Below, in pieces: positions 26,354 to 36,109 of a DNA stretch of 64,000 nucleotides (position 1 is its first letter; each line of letters opens with the position of its first letter). The stretch lies in NCBI GenBank assembly GCA_052078155.1, contig JBQJBP010000003.1:310001-374000 (forward strand), given 5' to 3'. This DNA comes from CAXBMB01 sp052078155 (lineage in GTDB: Bacteria > Pseudomonadota > Alphaproteobacteria > Kiloniellales > DSM-21159). Below the pieces are notes generated by a model. It saw only the letters and a program-made list of their open reading frames with translations. It was not told where the DNA came from and did not search any database. Both the position numbers and the translations under genes were made by a program.

Positions 26354-27771
26354 AGGGGTAACGGAATGACGTTGGAGGCGCTGTTTGCCAGTTCTTTTTT
26401 CACCAGGTCTGCCTGTTCTTCAGCCGACCGGTTTGCCTGCCCCGGATCGCCCGTCACCTCTCCATGCAGATCACGCATGTACTGGCGGGTCAGTTCCTTG
26501 CCTTCTTCCACGGCAGGCTGACCAAAGGGAGACACCGCAAAAAGTTCCGCCGCCAGCACCGTCTCCAGCATGAAGTGCATGAAAAGCCCTCCCATGACCT
26601 CTTCGTCCAGACGGTCGAAGGTGAAGAGCCGGGTTGGGCAGCCATTGGAAATCAGGGTTGCGGCAGTGGCCTTGGCTTCGGCATCAATCAGGTCGCCCAG
26701 ACGGCGGCCGCTCAGATAATCCAGGCCCAGATCATCGGCCAGGTCGCTGGGCACAGGGGCCCCCTGACCACAGGTTTCCAGACGCATCAGGGTGAAGAAC
26801 TTATCGCGCGGCCCATCCAGATAAAGCTGCAGCTGGCTGTGCTGATCCACTGCGCCGATGGCCTTAATGGGCGTGGTGCCCTGCCCGTTCTTGCCCAGAC
26901 TTTCGGCCCAGAGCTGACGATACCAGCCCGCAAAGCAGGCCAGCCGATCCACATAGGGCATGAGAACCGATTGGTTGATGCCCTTGTCGCGGGACAATCC
27001 CACGGCCAGAGCCGCGCCCAGAACGGGGCTGGCATCCACCTCGACCGTTGGCTGCAAAAAGCCGTCCAGCACCTGGGCGGCCCCGGCCCGAATGGCCAGA
27101 GGATCCAGGCCTGCCAGACAGGCCGGCAGCAGACCCACGTTGGTCAGAACAGAATAGCGCCCGCCAATGCCCTCATGGTGATCCAGACAAGGCAGGTCAT
27201 AGCGGTCGGCCAGTCGTTTCAGCGGCCCGCAGTTGGGTTCCGTGATCACGGCCATGGCCTCTTTCAGGCCGCTTTCCCCCAGAGTCTGGCGCAGATAGTC
27301 CAGGGCAATGAGAACCTGGCTGAGCGTCTCTGCCGTGCCACCGGATTTGGAAATGGCCAGCACACCGAGACGGGCCGCATCGACGGAGTCGAGAAAGGCT
27401 GCAAAGCTGTCCGGATCCACGTTGTCCATGAAATGCAGGCGCGGGGCACCCTTGGCCGGGCCGTAGCCACGGTCCACCAGTTCATAGAGCGTTTGCCCCC
27501 CCAACGAGGAACCACCGGTGCCCAGGATCAGAACATCGTCACAGCGCAGCCGAAAGCGTTCGGCCAGATCGGCCATGGCAGCCAGATCCGCCCGCTCTTC
27601 AGGCATGTTCAGAAAGGACAGATCTCCGATCTCAGCCCGGTCCCGGGCCTCTCCCAATCGGGCGACAGCCGGTGCCAGTGCATTCATGGCCTGAGACAGG
27701 GACGCCTCACTCAGACCAGCCGGGCCAACCGTCGTTTCGAAACAGGAGTCAGTATCAATATGAAACAGCAT
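26350..27771 (-). CDS. pgi: Glucose-6-phosphate isomerase
   Basis: The 473-residue product contains two SIS domains. ILGTGGSSLGGQTLYEL and ISKSGGTAETLSQ bind the sugar phosphate, and HEGIGGRYSVLTNVGLLP is the classic PGI signature. It is shorter than the 550-residue enterobacterial enzyme but in range for the alphaproteobacterial type. It interconverts glucose-6-phosphate and fructose-6-phosphate. Its stop overlaps the mutL start (ATGA), so mutL is expressed downstream of it. Confidence 0.93.
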   Translation of the reverse strand: MLFHIDTDSCFETTVGPAGLSEASLSQAMNALAPAVARLGEARDRAEIGDLSFLNMPEERADLAAMADLAERFRLRCDDVLILGTGGSSLGGQTLYELVDRGYGPAKGAPRLHFMDNVDPDSFAAFLDSVDAARLGVLAISKSGGTAETLSQVLIALDYLRQTLGESGLKEAMAVITEPNCGPLKRLADRYDLPCLDHHEGIGGRYSVLTNVGLLPACLAGLDPLAIRAGAAQVLDGFLQPTVEVDASPVLGAALAVGLSRDKGINQSVLMPYVDRLACFAGWYRQLWAESLGKNGQGTTPIKAIGAVDQHSQLQLYLDGPRDKFFTLMRLETCGQGAPVPSDLADDLGLDYLSGRRLGDLIDAEAKATAATLISNGCPTRLFTFDRLDEEVMGGLFMHFMLETVLAAELFAVSPFGQPAVEEGKELTRQYMRDLHGEVTGDPGQANRSAEEQADLVKKELANSASNVIPLPL

Positions 27772-28101
27772 GTTCTCTCGCTTTTTCCTCCTATCTCCTT
27801 ACCAGACTTGCCCCGAGGCGGGAAAGCTGTGAGGCCGGGAAAAAGCGGCGAGATGATCTTTTATTTCTGAAAAGCACCGACAAAAGGGCTCTCCAGCCGG
27901 AGATGTCGCTTTGCAAGCTGACTTTTACCCGGGTCCGGTCTCAAAAAAGCCCTTCCGGCATCCCGGAGTCGCCATAACACAGCACCCTCTTTACGACTCT
28001 TGGAAGCCTCAAAGCTCAGCTATCAGACGACCGTAGGCGGGTGCCGCAGTTCCCGGACGCCAAATGTACCGACACCCCAAACGCCAGCGCCCTGCTCGAG
28101 G
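27772..28101. other. Intergenic stretch: pgi-mutL promoter region and M16 operon end
   Basis: These 330 bases separate the pgi start from the end of the second M16 peptidase gene, both on the minus strand. The sequence near 27840-27880 is somewhat AT-rich and could hold the pgi promoter. I found no clear terminator with a T-tract and no RNA gene. Confidence 0.35.
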
Positions 28102-29490
28102 TTACTTGACCGGCGCGTCCAGGGTGCTGGTGATGCCTTCGGGCTGGCCAATGACCACAACAGTCAGCTGCTCCGGATCAAAAAGCTCCCGGGCGACCCG
28201 CTGCACATCCTCCAGCGTCACCTTCTCAAAGAAGGAGTCGCGCTGGTCGATGTAGTCAATGCCCAGATCCTGCGCCTGCATGGCCACCAGAATGCTGGCG
28301 ATCTTGCCTGTGCTGGACAGACGCAGGGCAAAACTTCCGGTCAGGTAGGTTTTGGCATCGGCCAGTTCTTCTTCGGTGGGGCCTTCCTGTGCCAGCCGTC
28401 CCCATTCCGCCTTGATGATATCCAGGCTTTCTTTCACCCGGGCATTCTGTGTTCCGACCCGGGCCATGATCAGCGCCGCGTGGTCAGAGGGCACCAGATA
28501 AGAGGCGACACCATAGGCCAGTCCCCGCTTTTCCCGCACCTCTTCATAGAGGCGGGAAGAGAAGGTGGACCCACCAAGGGCGTAGTTGACCATCAGCGCG
28601 GTGTAGTAATCCGGATCGTCGCGCATGATGCCGGGCTGCGCCATGACCACAATGGACTGAGGCTGCTGCCGTTCGATCACCAGAATGCCGCCGTCCTTGT
28701 AGACCTCTGCGGCTTCGATCGGGGTATCTGTTGCTGTCTTGGGCAGCTTGCCGAACACCTCATCCAGCCGTTTGCCCAGACTTTCGGCATCGATGTCGCC
28801 GGAGACCCCAATGTAGAGACGATCCTGAGTCAGTTGGTCCCGGACGAAATCCTTCAGGTCCTGCTGGCTCAACCCCGTCAGGCTTTCTTTGGTCCCTTTG
28901 GTCGGACGCCCATAGGGGTGATCTCCATAGAGCAGAGCCCGCAGATTGCGCCCGGCAATGGCATTGGGGTCCTTTTCAGAACGAGCCAGCCCCACCAGAA
29001 CCTCCCGGCGCATGCGCGCAACAGCTTCGTCATCGAAACGGGGCGCTTCCAATGACAGGCGCAGCAGGTCGAAGGCCTGATCCTGATAGCGTGTCAGCGT
29101 GGACAACGAGCCGCCAAAGGAGTCGCGGCCCGCACTGTATCCCAGACCGATGGACTGATCGTTCATCACGCCCTGGAAGCTCTGGGAATCAAGCTCCCCC
29201 GCGCCTTCGTTCAAGAGAGTGGAGACCAGATAGGCGCGGCCTTCTTTGCCCGCCGGATCGGTGATGCCGCCGGCCCCGTCGAACAGGAATTCAACGGAGA
29301 TGATGGGATTAGAGCGATCCTCAACCAGCCAGGCTTCAATGCCACCGGGCGAGACCACCTTCTGCACCTCAACAGCGCGGGCCTGGCCACTGGCCAGGGC
29401 CAGCAGGGTGATCCCCAGCAACAGCAGCAGGAGTTTCTGAGGCAGCGCAGGCAAGGGCAGGGCAAGGACTTTGGCGTTTTTTTTCTTCAT
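28102..29490 (-). CDS. M16 peptidase-like partner subunit (non-catalytic)
   Basis: The 462-residue product has a signal peptide (hydrophobic KLLLLLLGITLLALASG, then QARA) and two M16 domains. The HxxEH zinc motif is missing: the matching segment reads AYLVSTLLNEGAG. The C-terminal half keeps the R/Y-type block SRLYEEVREKRGLAYG that helps bind substrate. It therefore probably forms a heterodimer with the catalytic M16 protein encoded 16 bases upstream. I chose the ATG at 29490 because AAGGATCC lies before it. The location is periplasmic, perhaps membrane-attached. Confidence 0.85.
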   Translation of the reverse strand: MKKKNAKVLALPLPALPQKLLLLLLGITLLALASGQARAVEVQKVVSPGGIEAWLVEDRSNPIISVEFLFDGAGGITDPAGKEGRAYLVSTLLNEGAGELDSQSFQGVMNDQSIGLGYSAGRDSFGGSLSTLTRYQDQAFDLLRLSLEAPRFDDEAVARMRREVLVGLARSEKDPNAIAGRNLRALLYGDHPYGRPTKGTKESLTGLSQQDLKDFVRDQLTQDRLYIGVSGDIDAESLGKRLDEVFGKLPKTATDTPIEAAEVYKDGGILVIERQQPQSIVVMAQPGIMRDDPDYYTALMVNYALGGSTFSSRLYEEVREKRGLAYGVASYLVPSDHAALIMARVGTQNARVKESLDIIKAEWGRLAQEGPTEEELADAKTYLTGSFALRLSSTGKIASILVAMQAQDLGIDYIDQRDSFFEKVTLEDVQRVARELFDPEQLTVVVIGQPEGITSTLDAPVK

Positions 29491-29506
29491 GGGAACGGAT
29501 CCTTGC

Positions 29507-30919
29507 TTAACCATTGGTGGCGCTGTTGGAGGCGGGAGCCTCATCGCTGCCATCGCTATTGTCATTGGCGGCTGGTTTGGGCTTCGTGCGCATAACGGCA
29601 GTCACAGAGTTCTGATTCTGGAATACCTTTTTGGCCGCCGTCATGATTTCCTCTGCCGTGACCTTCTCAATTTCATTGGGCCAGGCTTCCAGCTCGTCCG
29701 TGGTCAGGCCGATGGCCAGCGAGCTGCCAATGATGCGAGCGGCCGAAGTCACTTCATCGCGGGCAAAGGCTGCGCCATCGATCAGGCGGACTTTGGCTTT
29801 CTCAACTTCCTCATCACTGACGCCTTCAGCCAGCAGGCGATCGATTTCCGACCGCAGCTCGGCTTCCACTTCTTCCAGATTACTGCCGGGCAGAGGGGAA
29901 GCTGAAACTGAGAAAGAGGACGCGTCATAGGAACTGGCGCTGTAACCGGCTCCGGCAGAGGCTGCGATGCCTTTGTCGATGGCCAGGGAGGAGTAGAGCC
30001 GTCCGGTGCTGCCACTCAGCAATTCCTGCAGGACCTGCAAGGCATAGGCATCCCGAACCGGGGCGCCCTCTCCTGTTGGTTTGTAATTCGGGGCCAGATA
30101 GCTGATGGCCAGCCAGGGCTGACCGGCACGGGGGTCCACCATCTCCACCCGGCGGGGGGCCCAATGACGGGGTTCACTCACCCGGCGCCGTTCCGGCACG
30201 GCCTTGGCCGGGACCTTGCCGTAGTACTTCTCAGCCAGCGACAGCACCTCTTCCGGCTCCACATCGCCGGACACCACCAGAATGGCATTGTTGGGCGCGT
30301 ACCAGCGGTCATAGAAATCTAGCGCATCCTGAGTTGTCAGGCCGCGCATTTCCTGCTCCCAGCCAATGACCGGGCGGCCATAGGGATGGTTGAGGTAGAG
30401 CGCCGCATTGCGCATTTCGCCCAGCTGGGAAGAGGGGTTGTTGTCGATGCGGCTGCGGCGTTCCTCCAGGATCACATCCCGTTCCGGCAGGACGAGCTCG
30501 TCGCTCAGCACCAGATTTTCCATGCGATCGGCTTCGTAACGCATCATGGTTTCCAGCCGGTCTTTGGCCACGGTCTGGTAGTAGCCTGTGTAATCGCGAG
30601 AGGTAAAAGCATTCTCCTGCCCGCCATTACGCGCAATCACCTGGGAAAACTCGCCGTTGGCGGCAGTTTTGGTGCCTTTGAACAGCAGATGCTCCAGAAA
30701 GTGCGCCAGCCCGGATTTGCCCGGAACTTCATCTGCGGAGCCAACTTTGTACCAGACCATGTGCATGACGATGGGCGCGCGGGTGTTCTTCACCACCACG
30801 ACCTCCATGCCGTTGTCCAGCTTGTAGACCGTGGGGTCGAAGATCTTCGCCGCGGCGGACTGTGGCAAAAGAAAGAGGCTGAAAAGGAAGGCAGATATCA
30901 GTCCAAAAACAGCAGGCAC
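29507..30919 (-). CDS. M16 (pitrilysin-family) zinc peptidase, catalytic subunit
   Basis: The 470-residue product has a signal peptide and the inverted zinc motif HFLEH at about residue 65, with the distal Glu in PERDVILEERR. I chose GTG 30919, preceded by AGGGAG at good spacing, because it gives a clean signal peptide ending LPQSAAA. The earlier ATG at 31015 would put 32 nonconserved residues in front. With its non-catalytic neighbour it matches the two-gene periplasmic M16 pairs common in proteobacteria, which degrade peptides. Its physiological substrate is unknown. Confidence 0.87.
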   Translation of the reverse strand: MPAVFGLISAFLFSLFLLPQSAAAKIFDPTVYKLDNGMEVVVVKNTRAPIVMHMVWYKVGSADEVPGKSGLAHFLEHLLFKGTKTAANGEFSQVIARNGGQENAFTSRDYTGYYQTVAKDRLETMMRYEADRMENLVLSDELVLPERDVILEERRSRIDNNPSSQLGEMRNAALYLNHPYGRPVIGWEQEMRGLTTQDALDFYDRWYAPNNAILVVSGDVEPEEVLSLAEKYYGKVPAKAVPERRRVSEPRHWAPRRVEMVDPRAGQPWLAISYLAPNYKPTGEGAPVRDAYALQVLQELLSGSTGRLYSSLAIDKGIAASAGAGYSASSYDASSFSVSASPLPGSNLEEVEAELRSEIDRLLAEGVSDEEVEKAKVRLIDGAAFARDEVTSAARIIGSSLAIGLTTDELEAWPNEIEKVTAEEIMTAAKKVFQNQNSVTAVMRTKPKPAANDNSDGSDEAPASNSATNG

Positions 30920-31060
30920 GGGCCGGAACTCCCTGAAAACAAAGCTAGCAGTGAAGATGGTGATATAACGCGCGCTGACCAAAGCGCAACAAAAGCCGGA
31001 TGAAATGTCTGTCATCTTTTACGCAGCGCTACGCGCAGAAGATCATTGAAAAGCGAAGGC

Positions 31061-31090
31061 AAAAAGAAAGGGCCGCCTGTTGGGCGACCC
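31061..31090 (-). terminator. Intrinsic terminator after the DUF3035 lipoprotein gene
   Basis: On the minus strand GGGTCGCC pairs with GGCGGCCC around a CAACA loop, followed at once by TTTCTTTTT. It lies 37 bases past the stop of the DUF3035 gene and separates that operon from the M16 pair. Confidence 0.8.
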
Positions 31091-31126
31091 TGAATCTTCT
31101 TTTTTGGACTGCTATCCGGCGACAGA

Positions 31127-31702
31127 TCAGTTGAACACGCCTTCCAGCAGACCTTTTTCCTTACGCTCAACCGTTGGGGTTTCTGCGCCGGTAACCGGCT
31201 GTCCCAGAGCTTCAGCTTCCCGAATGCGCTTGCTCTCTTCTGTGGCATCCACCACTTCACCCGGAACGGGATAGTCCCGCCAGAAAATCAGGTCTTCCAC
31301 GAAGGATTCGTTTTCTTCATTGATGCGGTTGGTTTCCCGCTCAATGGTCAAACGGATATCAGAGTCAGATTCAGCGTAACCGGCGGCTGCCAAAAGGGAG
31401 CGTTCGCCAACACTGCGGCCATCATCCGGCACCATCTCATCCAGGCTGGGACCGGTGTCATCGGCTCGGAAAACGGTTTTTCTGGCCTGATCCTCAGCCG
31501 AGCCTTCCTGCGGGCGCACGGCACCGGGCTGAGGGGGGCGCAGCTGGAAATTCGGGGGAAGCGTCAGGGGGGCACGGGCAACCACCTGGAATTCATCCGG
31601 GGACTGTTTGCCCAGACCAAAGGTCTCTTTGCTTGCAGAACAAGCAGACAAAGCCGCAGCGGCCAGCGCCACCAACGCAAGGGACTTCATCGAAATCGTC
31701 AT
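31127..31702 (-). CDS. DUF3035 lipoprotein
   Basis: The 191-residue product has a lipoprotein signal (ALVALAAAALSAC, with the lipobox cysteine at about residue 21) and then SPDEFQVVARAPLTLPPNF, the DUF3035 hallmark. The rest is polar and charged. The family is found next to lspA in alphaproteobacteria and has no firmly known role; attachment to a membrane in the periplasm is predicted. It follows lspA by 114 bases and ends in a clear terminator. The ATG 12 bases further in (31690) is an alternative start. Confidence 0.85.
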   Translation of the reverse strand: MTISMKSLALVALAAAALSACSASKETFGLGKQSPDEFQVVARAPLTLPPNFQLRPPQPGAVRPQEGSAEDQARKTVFRADDTGPSLDEMVPDDGRSVGERSLLAAAGYAESDSDIRLTIERETNRINEENESFVEDLIFWRDYPVPGEVVDATEESKRIREAEALGQPVTGAETPTVERKEKGLLEGVFN

Positions 31703-31816
31703 CTCTACAACACTCTCACAGGCTGTCTTTAAGCGCCCTGAAAACAGGGAAGGAACAGGAGCAACACCCGGTTTGCACCAAGACAGAGCCCGTACGAGGC
31801 CTCCTTAGCTAGCCAG

Positions 31817-32293
31817 TTACTCTTTCTTACTCTCGTCCTGCTTTTCGAACAAGCCGTCGAGTAAGAGAAAACCAACCCCCACAACGATACAGGAATCAGC
31901 CACGTTAAAGGCGGGCCAGTGCCACTGGCCGACAAACACATCCAGGAAGTCAACCACACCCGGGCGGAGAATGCGGTCCACCACATTGCCCAGAGCACCG
32001 CCGACAATCAGACCAGCCGCCAGCGTGATGCGCCAGCCCTCCATATGCCGGACCCAGGCCAGCAGCCCACTGATGATCAGCAAAGACAGCACAATCAGGG
32101 CGTAGGTCCCCGCCTGTCCCCCGCCGCCAAACAGGCCAAAGGACACGCCGGTATTGTAGGTCAGAACCAGGCTGAAGAAGTCGGTGACCGGTATGGTGCG
32201 CGGCGGCACCATAACAATTTCCAGGATCAGCCATTTGCTGAACTGGTCAAGGACCGCAAAGAAGGAAGCCAGAATCAGAACACGGGCAATCAT
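31817..32293 (-). CDS. lspA: Lipoprotein signal peptidase
   Basis: The 158-residue product has four membrane segments. The two catalytic aspartates are visible in GNVVDRILRPGVVDF and FNVADSCI. It cleaves prolipoprotein signal peptides. I chose the ATG at 32293 (MIARVL); the longer open frame upstream runs into the ileS end and is nonconserved. It follows ileS by 91 bases, the usual ileS-lspA order, but an 11-bp perfect hairpin sits between them. Confidence 0.94.
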   Translation of the reverse strand: MIARVLILASFFAVLDQFSKWLILEIVMVPPRTIPVTDFFSLVLTYNTGVSFGLFGGGGQAGTYALIVLSLLIISGLLAWVRHMEGWRITLAAGLIVGGALGNVVDRILRPGVVDFLDVFVGQWHWPAFNVADSCIVVGVGFLLLDGLFEKQDESKKE

Positions 32294-32345
32294 GCAGTCT
32301 CTCTTGTTGCGTGACCATGAACACACCTGCAGCTCCGCGGCAGGC

Positions 32346-32382
32346 AAAGGGGCGATAACTGATTGGTCAGCATCGCCCCTTT
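32346..32382 (-). terminator. Hairpin between ileS and lspA (terminator or attenuator)
   Basis: AAAGGGGCGAT pairs perfectly with ATCGCCCCTTT over 11 bp, with a 15-base loop. On the minus strand only TTT follows the stem, so it may be a partial terminator that lowers lspA expression rather than a full stop. It starts three bases after the ileS stop. Confidence 0.5.
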
Positions 32383-32384
32383 CT

Positions 32385-35243
32385 TTACTCAGCTGCCTGT
32401 TGTTCGCCGACAACCGCAGCGCAACGGCCACAGGTATCAGGCACAGCGGGCACGTCGTTGACCTCCGGCAGGATCTTCCAGCAACGCTCACACTTGTCGC
32501 CTTCAGCAGCCAGCACCTCAACTGCAACACCTGGCACTTCTTCCAGTGCGAAGGCCTGCTCGGGGGCCGCTTCCTGCACCAGGTCAATGTCGGAGGTGAT
32601 GCAGATGTCAGCAAGATTCAGCCCGGCCACAGCAGCAGCCCAGCTGTCATCGCTAACGTAGACCTTTGGTGCAGCCTGCAGGGAAGAGCGGATGCGCTTT
32701 TCTTTACGCTCCAGCTCCAGCGCTCCCGTGACCACACGGCGCAACTGACGGATCTTGCTCCAGCGGGCAGCCAGGTCATCATTCTGCCAGTCTGCAGAGA
32801 CCGGCGGGAACAGGCGGTAGTGCACGGACTCTTCACGCTCCACACCATCCACCGCCTCGGCGGCCCGCATCCACCAGGCTTCCTCGGCGGTGTAGGAGAT
32901 CACCGGCGCCAGCCAGGTCACCAGGTGGTCGAAGATGATGTCCAGCACCGTCCGGCAGGCCCGACGGGTGAGATCCTCCGGCGCATCACAGTAGAGGCTG
33001 TCCTTGCGGATATCGAAGTAGAAAGCAGACAGATCCACCGCGCAGAAGTCATGCAGTGTGCGGAACAGGGCATGGAAGTCATAACTTTCAATGCTGTTGC
33101 GCACAGTGGCGTCCAGCTCCCACAGGCGATGCAGAACCCAGCGTTCCAGCTCCGGCATCTGCTCCAGAGGCAGAGCTTCTTCCCGGGTAAAGCCTTCCAG
33201 ATTGCCCAGCAGATACCGAAGGGTATTGCGCAGGCGACGGTAGGCATCGGCGGTCTGCTTGATGATGCCGGGGCCGACGCGCAGATCTTCCGAATAATCA
33301 GACGCCACGACCCAGAGCCGCAGAATGTCAGCCCCCTGCTCGTTCATCACATCCTGAGGATCAATGCCATTGCCCAGGGATTTGGACATTTTGTGGCCTT
33401 TTTCATCCATCAGGAAGCCATGGGTCAGCACAGCATCATAAGGTGCCCGGCCGCGCGTCCCGGTGGATTCAAGCAAGGAGGTGTGGAACCAGCCGCGGTG
33501 CTGATCAGAGCCTTCCAGGTAGAGGTCTGCCGGCCACTTGAGGTCTTCGCGGGCCTCCAGCACAAAGGCGTGGGTCGAGCCGCTGTCGAACCAGACCTCC
33601 ACCACGTCCATGACCTGGTCATAGTCTTCGCTGTTGTAGTCATCGCCCAGCCAGCGTTCGGCAGGGGATGAGAACCAGGCATCGCCGCCTTCGGTTTCAA
33701 AGGCCTCAGCCACCCGGTCGATAACCGCCTGATCACGCAGAGGCTCGCCGGTTTCCTTGTTCACAAAAATCGGCAAAGGCACGCCCCAAAGACGCTGGCG
33801 GGAAATGCACCAGTCCGGCCGTGTCTCGATCATGGACATCAGACGGGCCTGCCCTTTGGGCGGGTAGAACTTGGTTTCTTCCAGGCTGGCCAGCGCCTTC
33901 TTGCGCAGGTCATTGGTCTCCATGGAGATGAACCACTGAGGCGTGTTGCGGAAGATCAGCGGCGATTTGGAGCGCCAGGAATGGGGATAGCTGTGCTTGA
34001 CCTTGCCTTTGGCGGCCAGCCCGTCCGCCGCAATCAGGGCCTTGATGACGGAGACATTGGCGCTGCCTTCCTTACCCTCGTCGGTCAGGATCGCTTCCCC
34101 GGCAAAGAGGGGAACATGGGGCAGGAACTTGCCGTCGCCACCCACGTTGTGGGTCATTTCCAGACCGAACTGCAGGCCCAGCTGGTAATCGTCGGCACCA
34201 TGGCTGGGGGCCGTATGCACAAAGCCGGTCCCGGCGTCTACCGTCACAAAGTCAGCTGGCAGAACAGGCACATCATAGTCATAGCCCTGACCCCGCAGCG
34301 GATGGGCTGCAATGGAGCCTTCGAAGTCGCTGCCCAGGTAGCTGCCCAGTTCGGCCAGCTCTTCAATCTTGAGATCCTGGCAGACCTGATCTTTCAGAGC
34401 TTTGGAGATCAGCAGCTTCTCGCCCGCCTTGGCGAAGGATTTCTCGGCCACTTCTTTGACCTCGACCAGCAGATACTCTTCCTCTGCGGCATAGGCGACG
34501 GCCCGGTTGGACGGGATGGTCCAGGGGGTCGTGGTCCAGATCACGATGGCAGCACCGGCCAGTTCCGGTTTGGAAGGCGTAACCAGCGGGAAACGTACCC
34601 AGATGGTATGGCTGGTGTGGTCGTAGTACTCCACCTCGGCATCGGCCAGCGCCGTGCGTTCCGGCACGGACCAGAGAACAGGGCGGGACCCGGCATAGAG
34701 GCCGCCGTTCATCAGGAACTTTCCGATTTCGCGCACGATCTGTGCTTCAGCCGGATAGGCCATGGTGGCATAGGGATTTTTCCAGTCGCCGATGCCGCCC
34801 AGGCGCTGAAACTCCTCCACCTGCACGCCGATCCACTTGTCAGCGAAGTCCCGGCACTCCCGGCGGAACTCAATCTGATCGACATTGTCTTTGTCCTGGC
34901 CCTTGGCCCGGTAGCTTTCTTCCACCTTCCATTCGATGGGCAGGCCATGACAGTCCCAGCCGGGAACGTAGTTGGCGTCTTTCCCCAACATCTGGTGGGA
35001 GCGGTTAATCAGATCTTTCAGGATCTTGTTCAGGGCATGGCCCATGTGGAGATGGCCGTTGGCGTAGGGCGGGCCGTCATGCAGCACGAATTTTTCGCGG
35101 TCTTTAGATTGCTCGCGCAGACGTGTGTAGAGGTCCATTTCCTTCCATTTGGCCAGAATCTCTGGCTCGCGCTTGGCCAGTCCGGCGCGCATGGGGAAAT
35201 CGGTTTTGGGCAGAAAAACGGTGGAACGATAATCGACGCTCAT
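32385..35243 (-). CDS. ileS: Isoleucyl-tRNA synthetase
   Basis: The 952-residue class Ia synthetase has the HIGH-type motif PYANGHLHMGH near residue 60 and KMSKS in DEKGHKMSKSLGNG. The CP1 editing domain lies between (WTTTPWTIPSNRA). The C-terminus has a zinc finger, CERCW and CGRC, as in bacterial type 1 IleS. I chose the ATG at 35243 (MSVDYRS); the upstream frame is nonconserved. No T-box leader is seen upstream. Confidence 0.96.
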   Translation of the reverse strand: MSVDYRSTVFLPKTDFPMRAGLAKREPEILAKWKEMDLYTRLREQSKDREKFVLHDGPPYANGHLHMGHALNKILKDLINRSHQMLGKDANYVPGWDCHGLPIEWKVEESYRAKGQDKDNVDQIEFRRECRDFADKWIGVQVEEFQRLGGIGDWKNPYATMAYPAEAQIVREIGKFLMNGGLYAGSRPVLWSVPERTALADAEVEYYDHTSHTIWVRFPLVTPSKPELAGAAIVIWTTTPWTIPSNRAVAYAAEEEYLLVEVKEVAEKSFAKAGEKLLISKALKDQVCQDLKIEELAELGSYLGSDFEGSIAAHPLRGQGYDYDVPVLPADFVTVDAGTGFVHTAPSHGADDYQLGLQFGLEMTHNVGGDGKFLPHVPLFAGEAILTDEGKEGSANVSVIKALIAADGLAAKGKVKHSYPHSWRSKSPLIFRNTPQWFISMETNDLRKKALASLEETKFYPPKGQARLMSMIETRPDWCISRQRLWGVPLPIFVNKETGEPLRDQAVIDRVAEAFETEGGDAWFSSPAERWLGDDYNSEDYDQVMDVVEVWFDSGSTHAFVLEAREDLKWPADLYLEGSDQHRGWFHTSLLESTGTRGRAPYDAVLTHGFLMDEKGHKMSKSLGNGIDPQDVMNEQGADILRLWVVASDYSEDLRVGPGIIKQTADAYRRLRNTLRYLLGNLEGFTREEALPLEQMPELERWVLHRLWELDATVRNSIESYDFHALFRTLHDFCAVDLSAFYFDIRKDSLYCDAPEDLTRRACRTVLDIIFDHLVTWLAPVISYTAEEAWWMRAAEAVDGVEREESVHYRLFPPVSADWQNDDLAARWSKIRQLRRVVTGALELERKEKRIRSSLQAAPKVYVSDDSWAAAVAGLNLADICITSDIDLVQEAAPEQAFALEEVPGVAVEVLAAEGDKCERCWKILPEVNDVPAVPDTCGRCAAVVGEQQAAE

Positions 35244-35639
35244 CAAGGGGCCTCGGAATTGATCTGGGAACGTTGCCGTTGCCCTGCCTGACAGGGCCCA
35301 GCAACAGTTCACGTCATCACCGACCCAGCATGGTCATTCAACAGGTCGGCTGAAAACAAAAGAGAGTGATCGGCATTGCTGTTCAGGATCAACAGAAACA
35401 CCGCAGCAGCTTCCCGGCCTTCCCTAGAAGACCGGGTCAATAATTCGCCCAGCGCACAGGCCCCCTATTCGCCCGGCAAAAGAGGGGCTGACAGGCTGCC
35501 GCAAAGGCTGAATTTTCTGCTGATTTTGCATCATGGCCGGGAGAGTGATTGATCCGCCGCCTCGGGTCAAGCACGAGAGCCGGTCAATCCCGGTTTTCCG
35601 GCGTCCTGACCTCTTCAGCACAGCAATCCGGAGCCGGAG
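35244..35639. other. Upstream region of ileS; no gene seen
   Basis: The 396 bases between the ileS start and the MaoC-family gene end contain the ileS promoter by position. I see no T-box, no strong hairpin and no frame with coding character. A patch around 35470-35540 is somewhat less GC-rich. Confidence 0.4.
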
Positions 35640-36089
35640 TTACTCTGCTGCATCGCGAACAACCGGGCGACGCGGCGGCATCAGGGTTGCTTCGCCGTCC
35701 AGCACCACGTTGCCATCCACGGTGCAGACCGTTTCAAAAACCACGCGTTTCTTCTCAGCCTGGACTTCCTTGACAGTGACCGTTGCCGTCACTTTGTCGC
35801 CAATCTTCACGGCGGCTTTAAAGTTCAAAGACTGGTTCAGATAAATGCAGCCCGGGCCAGGCATCTTGGTGCCAAAAACCGTGGAGATGAACCCGGCTGA
35901 CAGCATGCCGTGGGCAATGCGTTCCTTGAAGATGGTGCCAGCAGCATAGTCGGCATCCAGATGCACAGGGTTTGTATCCCCCGTCACATCGGCGAACTGA
36001 ACGATGTCAGCTTCGGTGACAGTTTTGGCATAGCTTTCGGTCATACCCGGTTTCAAATCATCCAGGGTATAGCTTTGCGTCTGAGACAT
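35640..36089 (-). CDS. MaoC-family (R)-specific enoyl-CoA hydratase-like protein
   Basis: The 149-residue hot-dog-fold protein has the hydratase 2 motif: VTGDTNPVHLDADYA with the catalytic Asp and His, followed by RIAHGMLSAGFISTVFGTKMPGPGCIYLNQSL. Such enzymes hydrate trans-2-enoyl-CoA to (R)-3-hydroxyacyl-CoA, for polyhydroxyalkanoate or fatty acid metabolism. I chose the ATG at 36089, which has CTGGAGGAAG just before it. The gene is alone, with repeat copy 5 directly in its promoter region. Confidence 0.88.
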   Translation of the reverse strand: MSQTQSYTLDDLKPGMTESYAKTVTEADIVQFADVTGDTNPVHLDADYAAGTIFKERIAHGMLSAGFISTVFGTKMPGPGCIYLNQSLNFKAAVKIGDKVTATVTVKEVQAEKKRVVFETVCTVDGNVVLDGEATLMPPRRPVVRDAAE

Positions 36090-36109
36090 TCTTCCTCCAG
36101 GAACAGATC

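Noticed and set aside
33981..35291. 436-codon plus-strand frame opposite ileS
   Set aside because: It is an antisense shadow of the highly conserved ileS gene; GC-rich third positions often leave the opposite frame open.
35244..35639. T-box or other leader riboswitch upstream of ileS
   Set aside because: No T-box core sequence or antiterminator-like structure is seen, and T-boxes are rare in this bacterial class.
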